Assembly (NCBI GenBank): GCA_020629695.1
Contig: JAHDCV010000042.1
Location: 1-34,252, forward strand
Origin: Acidimicrobiales bacterium
GTDB lineage: Bacteria > Actinomycetota > Acidimicrobiia > Acidimicrobiales > SZUA-35
Reading direction: 5' to 3'
Length of the DNA stretch: 34,252 nt
The translations under genes and the position numbers were made by a program. Shown piece after piece: positions 26,973 to 33,581 of this stretch (positions are counted from its first letter, which is position 1; the number at the start of each line of letters is the position of its first letter). The notes beneath the pieces were generated by a model. The model did no database searches. It had not been told where the DNA came from and saw nothing but the letters and a program-made list of their open reading frames with translations.

Positions 26973-28291
26973 GCACACCGAATGATCGCCTGCCCCTCGT
27001 GGCCATCGTCGGCCGACCCAACGTCGGCAAGTCGACCCTGCTGAACCGGGTCGTCGGGCGCCGGGAAGCCATCGTGGAGGAGAAGCCGGGTGTGACCCGC
27101 GACCGCAAGGAGGTCACCGCCGATTGGCAGGGACGCGACTTCCGCCTGGTCGACACCGGTGGTTGGATGACCGGCGGGAGCGAGCTGGATCAGAAGGTCT
27201 CGAAACAGTCCGAGGCGGCGATGGCCGAAGCGGACGTCGTGCTGTTCGTCGTGGACGCGTCGATCGGAGCGACCGAGGACGACGGCTCCGTGGTGCGGTT
27301 CCTCCGCCGGATCGATCGACCGATCATCCTCGTCGCCAACAAGATCGACGACCTCGCCCACGAGGATCGACTGTGGGATCTCCTGCAGCTCGGCATCGGC
27401 GAACCGTTCGGGGTGTCAGCGCTGCACGGTCGGGAGGTCGGCGATCTGCTCGACCGGGTGGTCGAGCTGTTGCCCGAGGAAGCCGCAGGTGCCGACGACG
27501 ACGATGACGCCGAGCAGGAGCGCATCTACTCGATCGCGCTGGTCGGCCGGCCGAACGTCGGGAAGTCGACCTTGTTCAACCGCCTCACCGGCGAGGATCG
27601 TGCCGTGGTGCACGACATGCCCGGCACGACCCGGGACACGATCGACACGATCGTCGACACCGCCGACGGCAAGATCCGCTTCCTCGACACGGCGGGCATG
27701 CGCCGCCGGAGCCGGATCGACGAGGACACCGAGTACTACTCGGTGGTCCGGGCGCTGCATGCGGTCGACAAGGCCGACGTCGCGCTGCTGGTCATCGACT
27801 CGACCGAAGGCATCACCCAGCAGGATCAGCGCCTGGCCGAACGGGTGGACGCGGCGGGCTGTCCGATCGTGCTGGTCCTGAACAAGTGGGAACTGCTGAC
27901 GACCGAACAGCGGGAAGCGTTCCCCGACACCCTCGCCCGGCGGCTCGGGTTCCTGCCCGACGTGCCGGTGCACCGGATCTCGGCGCTCGGTGGCAAGGGT
28001 GTCCAGAAGCTGATGCCGTCGCTCGGCCTCGCGCTCGAGGCCTACGCGACCCGGGTGCCGACCCGCAAGGTCAACGACGTGATCCGCGCGGCGCAGCAGG
28101 CGACGCCGGCTCCCGGCGGTGCGAGGGTTCTCTATGCGACCCAGGGCGCGACCGATCCGCCCACGTTCACGCTCTTCGCCAACCGGGACATCCCCGACCC
28201 CTACGTCCGGTATCTGGAGCGTTCGATACGCGAGGCGTTCGATCTCGGCCCGACGCCGATCAAGATGCGGGTCCGGAAGCGCAGCGAGTGA
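26969..28291 (+). CDS. der: Ribosome-biogenesis GTPase Der (EngA)
   Basis: Der has two GTPase domains in tandem and helps assemble the 50S subunit. The 440-residue protein has G1 motifs GRPNVGKST at 15-23 and again near 193, G3 motifs DTGG and DTAGM, and G4 motifs NKID and NKWE. A C-terminal KH-like domain ends PIKMRVRKRSE. Between the two GTPase domains is an acidic linker with a run of five Asp. It overlaps the DUF512 gene by ATGA. The following hairpin at 28296-28310 may end the transcript. Confidence 0.97.
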   Translation: MSTPNDRLPLVAIVGRPNVGKSTLLNRVVGRREAIVEEKPGVTRDRKEVTADWQGRDFRLVDTGGWMTGGSELDQKVSKQSEAAMAEADVVLFVVDASIGATEDDGSVVRFLRRIDRPIILVANKIDDLAHEDRLWDLLQLGIGEPFGVSALHGREVGDLLDRVVELLPEEAAGADDDDDAEQERIYSIALVGRPNVGKSTLFNRLTGEDRAVVHDMPGTTRDTIDTIVDTADGKIRFLDTAGMRRRSRIDEDTEYYSVVRALHAVDKADVALLVIDSTEGITQQDQRLAERVDAAGCPIVLVLNKWELLTTEQREAFPDTLARRLGFLPDVPVHRISALGGKGVQKLMPSLGLALEAYATRVPTRKVNDVIRAAQQATPAPGGARVLYATQGATDPPTFTLFANRDIPDPYVRYLERSIREAFDLGPTPIKMRVRKRSE

Positions 28292-28295
28292 ACGG

Positions 28296-28310
28296 CCCGA
28301 TCGCATCGGG
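28296..28310. terminator. Short hairpin after der
   Basis: CCCGAT (28296-28301) pairs with ATCGGG (28305-28310) around a CGC loop, 4 bp after the stop. There is no T-tract, so support is weak. Confidence 0.3.
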
Positions 28311-28346
28311 ACGATGCACTCGCCGGTCCCGGACATCGTCGCGGGG

Positions 28347-28352
28347 TAGCCT
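28347..28352 (+). promoter_or_regulatory. -10 (TAGCCT) of the SpoIIE-type phosphatase gene, leaderless
   Basis: TAGCCT ends 6 nt before ATG 28359. No -35 of the TTGnCn type is found at 16-18 bp. Confidence 0.5.
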
Positions 28353-28358
28353 CCGGAC

Positions 28359-29441
28359 ATGATCCGCATCGTGCTCGGCCTCGCCGCGCTGGTCTGCTTC
28401 GCGGCGGCCGCCGTGTGGATCCGCGCCACGTTGTCGCGTCGAGCGGTCACGCATCGCCTCGCGTCGGAACAGTCCGACCCCGATCTCTGGCGTCTCGCCG
28501 GGGCCGACGAGCGTCGCGATCTGCTGCTGTCGATCGCGTCGATCGCCGGTGGTCTGGTGGCAGCCGGCCTGGCCATCAGCGACATCGAGACGAACCTCGG
28601 TCTCGGTGCCGGCGTCGTGCTGGCCCTCCCCGCGATCGCGACCCTCGTCGGCCGCGCACGCATCACCGAGGGCACGCGGCTCGCCGCCGCCCGCTCCGAG
28701 GTCGAACAGCGGGCACGCGAGGTGCTCACCCAGGACGAACTGGCCCCGCTCCAGTGGGCGGCCCGCCTCGCCCCGTCCGCGTTGCCGGATCTGGCCGGTT
28801 TCGAGATCGGTCAGGCCTATCAACCGGGCTCGGGCGCCATGGCGGGCGACTTCTACGACGTGTTCGCGGTCGACGATCACCGGGTCGCCGCCGTCATCGG
28901 CGACGTGACCGGCCACGGCATCGAACCCTCGATCACCGCCTTGCAGGCGAAGTACCTGCTGCGAGCATTCCTGTTGCAGTTCCGTGATCCTGGTCAGGCG
29001 CTGGAGCAGCTCAACACGCAGATGTCCGAGCTGGAGCGCGGTGAGGAGTTCATCTCGCTGTGTGTGCTGGTCTTCGACACCGACGCCGAGACCCTCCGGT
29101 ACGCGTCTGCCGGACACCCGGCCGCCTTCGTGTGGCACTCCCGTGAAGTGCGCCCCCTCGGCGCGACCGGGCCGCTGCTCATGCTCGATCCCCGCGGGAA
29201 CTACCACTCCCGGGAGATCGCCTGGGACCTGGACGACGTCGTCGTGATGTACACCGACGGGCTCGCCGAGGCACGCAACGGCGACGCACTGTTCGGCGAG
29301 GACGGCGTGGCCTCGATGATCCGACGTGATCCGACGGCCTCACCGGATGTGCTCACGAAGAGCCTGCTCGAGGCCGCCCGTGACTTCGCCGGCGGCCCGA
29401 TCACCGACGACGTCGCGGTGCTCGTCCTCCGCCGTTCCTGA
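28359..29441 (+). CDS. Membrane PP2C-type (SpoIIE/RsbU) serine phosphatase
   Basis: The 360-residue protein has an N-terminal membrane region (about 3-22, 55-74 and 80-99), a short helical linker (105-130) and a C-terminal SpoIIE/PPM phosphatase domain. Metal-binding acids are visible in MAGDFYDVFA (Asp164, Asp167), VIGDVTGHGIEPS (Asp182), VMYTDGLAEARNG and ITDDVAVLVLRR. Such phosphatases usually dephosphorylate anti-sigma-factor antagonists in partner-switching stress pathways. No PAS, GAF, HAMP or kinase domain is present, and no antagonist or anti-sigma gene is in the window, so the partner is unknown. It is transcribed just after der but from its own -10. Confidence 0.93.
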   Translation: MIRIVLGLAALVCFAAAAVWIRATLSRRAVTHRLASEQSDPDLWRLAGADERRDLLLSIASIAGGLVAAGLAISDIETNLGLGAGVVLALPAIATLVGRARITEGTRLAAARSEVEQRAREVLTQDELAPLQWAARLAPSALPDLAGFEIGQAYQPGSGAMAGDFYDVFAVDDHRVAAVIGDVTGHGIEPSITALQAKYLLRAFLLQFRDPGQALEQLNTQMSELERGEEFISLCVLVFDTDAETLRYASAGHPAAFVWHSREVRPLGATGPLLMLDPRGNYHSREIAWDLDDVVVMYTDGLAEARNGDALFGEDGVASMIRRDPTASPDVLTKSLLEAARDFAGGPITDDVAVLVLRRS

Positions 29442-29488
29442 TCGATCCATCACGGCACGGCGACCGACGTTCCGGGGCGTGCCGGCGG

Positions 29489-29494
29489 CACACT
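29489..29494 (+). promoter_or_regulatory. Possible -10 (CACACT) of the zinc-ribbon gene, leaderless
   Basis: CACACT ends 6 nt before ATG 29501, and no ribosome site precedes the ATG. The hexamer departs from TAnnnT at its first base. Confidence 0.3.
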
Positions 29495-29500
29495 CTGACG

Positions 29501-29719
29501 ATGCCCTGGTGCGATGACTGCGATCGGTATCTCGCGCCGAACACCGTGAGTGCCGAGGGCACCTGCCCCACGTGTGACGCGACGGTCGATGCGACCGACG
29601 TGGAACAGCCGGCACCGGTCAAGGCCCCGTGGCACTTCTGGGTCATGGTGGCGGCGCTGATCGCCTACCTCGGCTGGCGGGTCATCCAGGCCGGGATCTG
29701 GGTCGTCAACGGCTTCTGA
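29501..29719 (+). CDS. Small zinc-ribbon, single-pass membrane protein
   Basis: The 72-residue protein has two CxxC knuckles (Cys4/Cys7 in WCDDCDRYL, Cys22/Cys25 in TCPTCDATV) that should hold one zinc, then a Pro-rich linker and one membrane span (about 46-68, WVMVAALIAYLGWRVIQAGI). The layout suggests a cytoplasmic ribbon tethered to the membrane. Similar small proteins are common in actinobacteria and have no assigned role. It lies 59 bp after the phosphatase gene, so readthrough is possible, and converges with alkC 6 bp away. Confidence 0.85.
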   Translation: MPWCDDCDRYLAPNTVSAEGTCPTCDATVDATDVEQPAPVKAPWHFWVMVAALIAYLGWRVIQAGIWVVNGF

Positions 29720-29725
29720 GCCCGT

Positions 29726-30862
29726 TCACGCTTCGAGGACGTCGAAGCGCCCCGCATCGATCGTCCGGCCGTTGACGAGCACGGCCAGGGTGTGCGGCCC
29801 GGGGTGATGGGTGCGTGTCGAGTGCTGGGCCAGCGAGATCGTCTTCGTCACCACGTGGTCGGCGCCCGCCTGGATCGTCGCCTCGCCGCCCTTGAACACC
29901 TTCGGTCGGATCGACCCGTCGGCCTTGACGAAGCCGACGACGAGATCGACGAGGACGGGAGCCGGCGTCGAGCCGTTGTTGTGGATCGTGGCCGACACGC
30001 GGATCTTCGCTCCGATGCGAGCCGGGTCGGGCTCGACACCCGACGTTCGGACCCCGATCGAATCGTCCTGGCGATAGCCGAGCACCGCGAGGGCGCCCGG
30101 ATCGCCGGCCTTGACGAGCGTCCGGAGTCCGTGGCGCACCAGTCGTCGGCGGTCGCGATCGTCGCTCCACCAGCGGGAGGCCGTCGCCACCGCGAGATCG
30201 GGGTGGTCTTTCGAGATGTCGTTGAGGTTGTTGGCCACCGAACGGCGCACGTACTCCGACCCGTCGCCGACGAGACGATCGAGCAACTCGATCACGGGTG
30301 CAGGATCCTGCTGGAATGACCGCAGCCGCGCCGCCCAGGGCAGGCGGGGTCGCGTGCCCTCCGAGACGAGGCGCCGGACGTGTTCGGAGGAGTGCTCGGT
30401 CCAGGAGTGGAGTCGCGGCATGGTCTCGGCGGGTGCCGACTCGATGAAGCTCCGGATGCTGAACTCGCAGGTGAACCGCTGGGTGAGTGCTTCCTGCACG
30501 TCCAGCGCGAGCGTCACGTCGATGTGGCCGATGGTGTCGACGAGGTACACGTGGGGCAGGTGGACGAAGCCGTCCATCCCGCCGAGATCGGCGCCGTCGT
30601 CGAGCGGGTCACCGAGGCTCCGCTCGATGGCGCGGAGCTTGTCCCGGCCATCACCGGGCAGATGCCGATCCAGCGCCCGCGCCACCAACCGGGCGCGGTC
30701 GGTGAGCCCCGCCGGGCCGAACGCGCCGAGCTCGGGATCGACCCTGTCGAGTGCGTCGTCGACGAACGCCGCCGACTCGAATCCGGGAACCGCACGCTCG
30801 AACATGATCGCGATCCGCTCGACGGCGGGTCGCTCGAACGAGTCTTTCAGGGCGTCGGCCAT
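29726..30862 (-). CDS. alkC: AlkC-like DNA alkylation-repair glycosylase
   Basis: AlkC/AlkD-type glycosylases excise cationic alkylated bases (3-methylcytosine and 3-methyladenine for AlkC) without flipping the base. The 378-residue protein starts MADALKDSFERPAVERIA, the usual AlkC opening. HEAT-like helical repeats follow, including AETMPRLHSWTEHSSEHVRR, GTRPRLPWAARL and YVRRSVANNLNDISKDHPDL. A C-terminal beta-rich domain (from about residue 275: KIRVSATIHNNGSTPAPVLV, HHPGPHTLAVLVNGR) corresponds to the Ig-like domain of Pseudomonas AlkC. A GGAAGG ribosome site precedes ATG 30862. It diverges from a methyltransferase gene. Confidence 0.9.
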   Translation of the reverse strand: MADALKDSFERPAVERIAIMFERAVPGFESAAFVDDALDRVDPELGAFGPAGLTDRARLVARALDRHLPGDGRDKLRAIERSLGDPLDDGADLGGMDGFVHLPHVYLVDTIGHIDVTLALDVQEALTQRFTCEFSIRSFIESAPAETMPRLHSWTEHSSEHVRRLVSEGTRPRLPWAARLRSFQQDPAPVIELLDRLVGDGSEYVRRSVANNLNDISKDHPDLAVATASRWWSDDRDRRRLVRHGLRTLVKAGDPGALAVLGYRQDDSIGVRTSGVEPDPARIGAKIRVSATIHNNGSTPAPVLVDLVVGFVKADGSIRPKVFKGGEATIQAGADHVVTKTISLAQHSTRTHHPGPHTLAVLVNGRTIDAGRFDVLEA

Positions 30863-30913
30863 GGCAGGTACCTTCCGGGAGTCGACACGGAGAAGTGTGG
30901 CCGACAGCTGTGA

Positions 30914-30919
30914 CAGGCT
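30914..30919 (+). promoter_or_regulatory. Possible -10 (CAGGCT) of the 30926 methyltransferase gene
   Basis: CAGGCT ends 6 nt before GTG 30926. The same hexamer precedes tlyA. The 63-bp gap to alkC must hold both promoters. Confidence 0.35.
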
Positions 30920-30925
30920 GGCGGC

Positions 30926-31585
30926 GTGGATGACATGACCGATTCGATGCGCGGCTCGATGAGTCTGGACGGCGATGTCGAGAAGCTGGCCCGGTTCTAC
31001 CGCGACTGGGCGGCCGCGTACGACGACGACGTGGCCAGTCACGGCTACGGCCTCCCGGACATGATGGTGGAGACCCTTCGGGCCGGCGTCGCTCGACTGC
31101 CGGCGAACTCGCCGGCGGCGGCCGACGGTGCCCGGGTGCTCGACGCCGGCTGTGGGACCGGCCTGGTCGGGATCGCACTCGCCTCGGCCGGATGGGCCGT
31201 GCTCGACGGCATCGATCTCTCCCACGAGATGGTCGCCGAGGCGCGGAAGCTGGGCATCTATCGAACCCTGCGCGGCGGCGTCGATCTGACCGATCCGCCC
31301 GCCGACCTGCTCGGCGCCGCACCCATCGTCACCTTGGGAGGGGTGTTCACCGTCGGGCATGTTCCACCCCGGGCACTCGCCGACGTCGCCGGACTGGTCA
31401 TGCCGGGTGGTCTGCTCGTCGTGAGTCTCCGGATGGCGTACCGGGCCGAGACCGACCTCGATGTCGTGCGTGCCGACCTCGAGGCCCGGGGTGTGTTGGT
31501 GCCCCTCGTCGAATTCACCCAGCGGCCGTACACGATGGACTCGACCGGTGACTATCTGGCCTGGCAGGTCCTGGCCGAGAGGTGA
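30926..31585 (+). CDS. Class I SAM-dependent methyltransferase
   Basis: The 219-residue protein has a seven-strand methyltransferase fold. Motif I is RVLDAGCGTGLVGIALASAG, the acidic loop is DGIDLSHEMVAEARKLGIY, and VTLGGVFTVGHVPPRALADV and PGGLLVVSLR follow. A preceding segment, FYRDWAAAYDDDVASHGYGLP, is typical of small-molecule methyltransferases of the UbiE/WBSCR27 type. The substrate is unknown. Gene position, divergent from alkC, may be coincidental. The GTG start gives MDDMTDSMRG; ATG codons at residues 4 and 8 are possible later starts. Confidence 0.9.
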   Translation: MDDMTDSMRGSMSLDGDVEKLARFYRDWAAAYDDDVASHGYGLPDMMVETLRAGVARLPANSPAAADGARVLDAGCGTGLVGIALASAGWAVLDGIDLSHEMVAEARKLGIYRTLRGGVDLTDPPADLLGAAPIVTLGGVFTVGHVPPRALADVAGLVMPGGLLVVSLRMAYRAETDLDVVRADLEARGVLVPLVEFTQRPYTMDSTGDYLAWQVLAER

Positions 31586-31624
31586 CCCCCGATGGGGTCG
31601 ATCCCGATTCGCCCGGCGAGCTGC

Positions 31625-32287
31625 TCAGGCGGTCCGGCGGGCACGCAGGATCACGTCGTGGGAGTGCACCGAGCCATGGTGGTGCGAGCCGGGACGTGCA
31701 ACGGTCTCGTGTCGTTCGATGGTCCAACCAGCGGTGAGGTCGCACACGAGATCGTCGGGCTGGGTCCACTGGGTGTGGTCGAACGGTGCGTCGTTCGGAT
31801 CCGCTGGCGGCGCATGACCGACCACGAGCAACGTCCCGCCTGCCGCGACGAGAGCGCGGAGCACGCGGGACAGTTCGTGCCGTCGGCCGAGGGGGAAGGC
31901 CGGGTACTGGAGGCTGACGAGATCGAAGGGCCCGGTCACCGGGACGTCGTCTGCGAGCAGGTCGCCGGCGATCCACGTGATGCCGTCGGTCGACCGGTTC
32001 GCGGCTTCCGCCCGGGCGCGATCGATGGCGACGCGGGCGACGTCGATCGCGGTGACCTGCCAGCCGCGCTCCGCCAGCCACAGGGCGTCGGCCCCTTCGC
32101 CACAGCCGACGTCGAGTGCTCGCCCTGGGACGAGTGACGCCACTTCGGAGGTCAGGGAGCCGTTGACGTGGCCGCTCCACAGGCCACCGGCCTCGTCGCC
32201 GTAGATCTCGTTCCAATCGATCGACTCGGGATCGACCGGCTCGTGGTGTTGGTGATGCGTGTGTTCGGAGAGGTCGTGCTCTGTCAT
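31625..32287 (-). CDS. Class I SAM-dependent methyltransferase with His-rich N terminus (TehB-like)
   Basis: The 220-residue protein has motif I LDVGCGEGADALWLAERGWQ, then VTAIDVARVAIDRARAEAAN and FDLVSLQYPAFPLG, a pattern shared with TehB/thiopurine-type and small-molecule methyltransferases. Residues 9-15 are His-rich (HTHHQHH), and a second His cluster occurs near the C terminus (PGSHHHGSVHSHDV), so metal binding is possible. The segment IDWNEIYGDEAGGLWSGHVN precedes the fold. It starts at ATG 32287 with a -10 seven nt upstream and diverges from an XRE–cupin regulator that probably controls it. Substrate unknown. Confidence 0.9.
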   Translation of the reverse strand: MTEHDLSEHTHHQHHEPVDPESIDWNEIYGDEAGGLWSGHVNGSLTSEVASLVPGRALDVGCGEGADALWLAERGWQVTAIDVARVAIDRARAEAANRSTDGITWIAGDLLADDVPVTGPFDLVSLQYPAFPLGRRHELSRVLRALVAAGGTLLVVGHAPPADPNDAPFDHTQWTQPDDLVCDLTAGWTIERHETVARPGSHHHGSVHSHDVILRARRTA

Positions 32288-32294
32288 GGTGCGG

Positions 32295-32300
32295 ACCGTA
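32295..32300 (-). promoter_or_regulatory. -10 (TACGGT) of the His-rich methyltransferase gene, leaderless
   Basis: TACGGT on the minus strand ends 7 nt before ATG 32287. TTGCGC, 18 bp farther upstream (32319-32324), is a candidate -35 and touches the operator region. Confidence 0.5.
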
Positions 32301-32320
32301 CGAAGCGAGATCCGGGGTGC

Positions 32321-32350
32321 GCAAGGGATCTTGCACTCTTCGCAAGATCC
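32321..32350. promoter_or_regulatory. Operator: inverted repeats of GCAAG between divergent genes
   Basis: A perfect 9-7-9 inverted repeat has arms GGATCTTGC (32326-32334) and GCAAGATCC (32342-32350). A further GCAAG at 32321-32325 faces CTTGC (32330-32334), making a second overlapping inverted repeat. The element overlaps the probable -35 boxes of both flanking genes, so a dimeric regulator bound here would block both. The adjacent XRE–cupin protein is the obvious candidate. Confidence 0.7.
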
Positions 32351-32359
32351 GGCGAAGAT
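32331..32359 (+). promoter_or_regulatory. Promoter of the XRE–cupin gene
   Basis: TTGCAC (32331-32336) and GAAGAT (32354-32359) are exactly 17 bp apart, and ATG 32366 follows by 6 nt. The -35 lies inside the operator's left arm, and the right arm fills the spacer, which predicts autorepression. Confidence 0.5.
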
Positions 32360-32365
32360 GCACCG

Positions 32366-32920
32366 ATGGACGACGATCTCTCCGAACTCGTCCGACGTCG
32401 GGTTCGCGGTGTGCGGACCGCCGCCGGGCTGTCGCTCGACGAGCTGGGCGCTCGGGCGGGGATGAGCCCGTCGAGCATCAGCCGGCTCGAGACCGGGAAA
32501 CGGAACATCGATCTCGAGAGTCTCGTGGCCGTGGCCCGAGGCCTGGAGGTGAGCGTCGACGCTCTGCTCGCCCCCGACGATCACGACGACGTCGTGATCC
32601 GGCCCGTGCCACGCTCGGGGAGCGGCGTCACGACCTGGCAGCTCACCAGACCGACCGGCTCGACGGTGGCGGTGAAGCAACGGATCGAGGCCTCCCGGCC
32701 CGTCCGTGAACCGCAGGTGCATCCGGGCCACGACTGGTTCTTCGTGCTGTCCGGCACGATCCGACTCACCCTCGGCGATCGGGTGATCCTGGTCGAGACC
32801 GGTGAAGCAGCCGAGTTCGACACGATGGTGCCGCATCTGTTCGAAGCGGAGGGGGGACCGGCCGAGATCATCTCGCTCTTCGACCGTGATGGTCAGCGTG
32901 CCCACCTCCACTCGGGCTGA
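32366..32920 (+). CDS. XRE-family transcriptional regulator with cupin sensor domain
   Basis: The 184-residue protein has an N-terminal helix-turn-helix (about 8-62: RGVRTAAGLSLDELGARAGM then SPSSISRLETGKRNIDLESL). A C-terminal cupin barrel follows (about 105-180: VHPGHDWFFVLSGTIRLTLG, GDRVILVETGEAAEFDTMVP then HLFEAEGG), with His residues placed to hold a metal. Regulators of this build (PuuR/SutR-like) sense small molecules or metals with the cupin. ATG 32366 is preferred because of the promoter and domain start; in-frame upstream codons run through the operator. Likely target: itself and the divergent methyltransferase gene. Confidence 0.93.
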   Translation: MDDDLSELVRRRVRGVRTAAGLSLDELGARAGMSPSSISRLETGKRNIDLESLVAVARGLEVSVDALLAPDDHDDVVIRPVPRSGSGVTTWQLTRPTGSTVAVKQRIEASRPVREPQVHPGHDWFFVLSGTIRLTLGDRVILVETGEAAEFDTMVPHLFEAEGGPAEIISLFDRDGQRAHLHSG

Positions 32921-32957
32921 TGGCGCACCGCTGCGTCGCCGTGTCAGCTCGTGGCGA

Positions 32958-33581
32958 TCACCGGTAGTCCGAGGCGAGCAACAGGTCGTACTGGCCGATC
33001 TCGTAGGTCTGCACGTCCACCTGGACCTGGGCCAGGCGCCGGACCTTGTCGCTGCCTGCCAGATCGATGGCCGCCTCGGCCATCTCGACGCCGCCGAGGT
33101 GATGGGCCCGCATGAGTTCGAGCCACAGCCGACCCTTGGCGATCCCGTCGACCGTGCCGAGCTCCCGCATCTCGGCATCGCTCGCGAGCCCCGGCATCAT
33201 CTCCGTCGGCATACCCGCTCCGTCGGTCGTGCCCATCCAGGCCATGGCGGTCTCCTGCGGTGCCGTCGACTCGCCCCAGTCGGTGAGCCACGCCCGCATC
33301 ATGCCGATCTCGATCGCCTGAGTCTGCAGCACCTCGGTCGCCGCGGCCTGCACCGGATCCCCGGTGTCGCTTCCCAACACCCGCTGGCACATGGCGAGTG
33401 CCTGGAGGTGGTGGGCGGTCATGTCGGTGCAGAACCCCACGTCGACCCCGGTCGGCTCATCGGCCGGGGTCGACGGTCCGGAGGCCGCAGCGGCGCCTCC
33501 GACGAAGCCGGTGGCGAGACCGACCGTGCCGACACCGGCGGTCAGCAGGAACCGCCGCCGGGTCGTGACGGGCGTCGTCAC
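32958..33581 (-). CDS. Exported DUF305 protein (Tat-type signal)
   Basis: The 207-residue protein has TTRRRFLLTAGVGTVGLATG, a twin-arginine-like signal, with likely cleavage near GGAAAA. The mature part has the DUF305 features: two helical repeats each with an HH pair (MTAHHLQALAMC and MRAHHLGGVEMAEAA), and many Met and acidic residues (IGMMRAWL, MPTEMMPGL). DUF305 proteins are ferritin-like four-helix bundles with unknown or metal-linked roles, often beside copper genes. The GTG start overlaps the upstream YHYH gene's stop (GTGA), so the two are translated together. Confidence 0.92.
   Translation of the reverse strand: MTTPVTTRRRFLLTAGVGTVGLATGFVGGAAAASGPSTPADEPTGVDVGFCTDMTAHHLQALAMCQRVLGSDTGDPVQAAATEVLQTQAIEIGMMRAWLTDWGESTAPQETAMAWMGTTDGAGMPTEMMPGLASDAEMRELGTVDGIAKGRLWLELMRAHHLGGVEMAEAAIDLAGSDKVRRLAQVQVDVQTYEIGQYDLLLASDYR

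Noticed and set aside
25182-26978. 598-codon minus-strand frame opposite the cNMP and DUF512 genes
   Set aside because: Both sense genes show clear family motifs; this frame is the complement of their third-position GC bias.
27416-28729. 437-codon minus-strand frame opposite der and the phosphatase gene
   Set aside because: It lacks any motif and covers two strongly supported genes.
30926-32287. Restriction–modification or methylation-based defence island around alkC and the two methyltransferases
   Set aside because: Neither methyltransferase shows DNA-methylase motifs (DPPY/NPPY or PC), there is no endonuclease or helicase, and both look like small-molecule enzymes.
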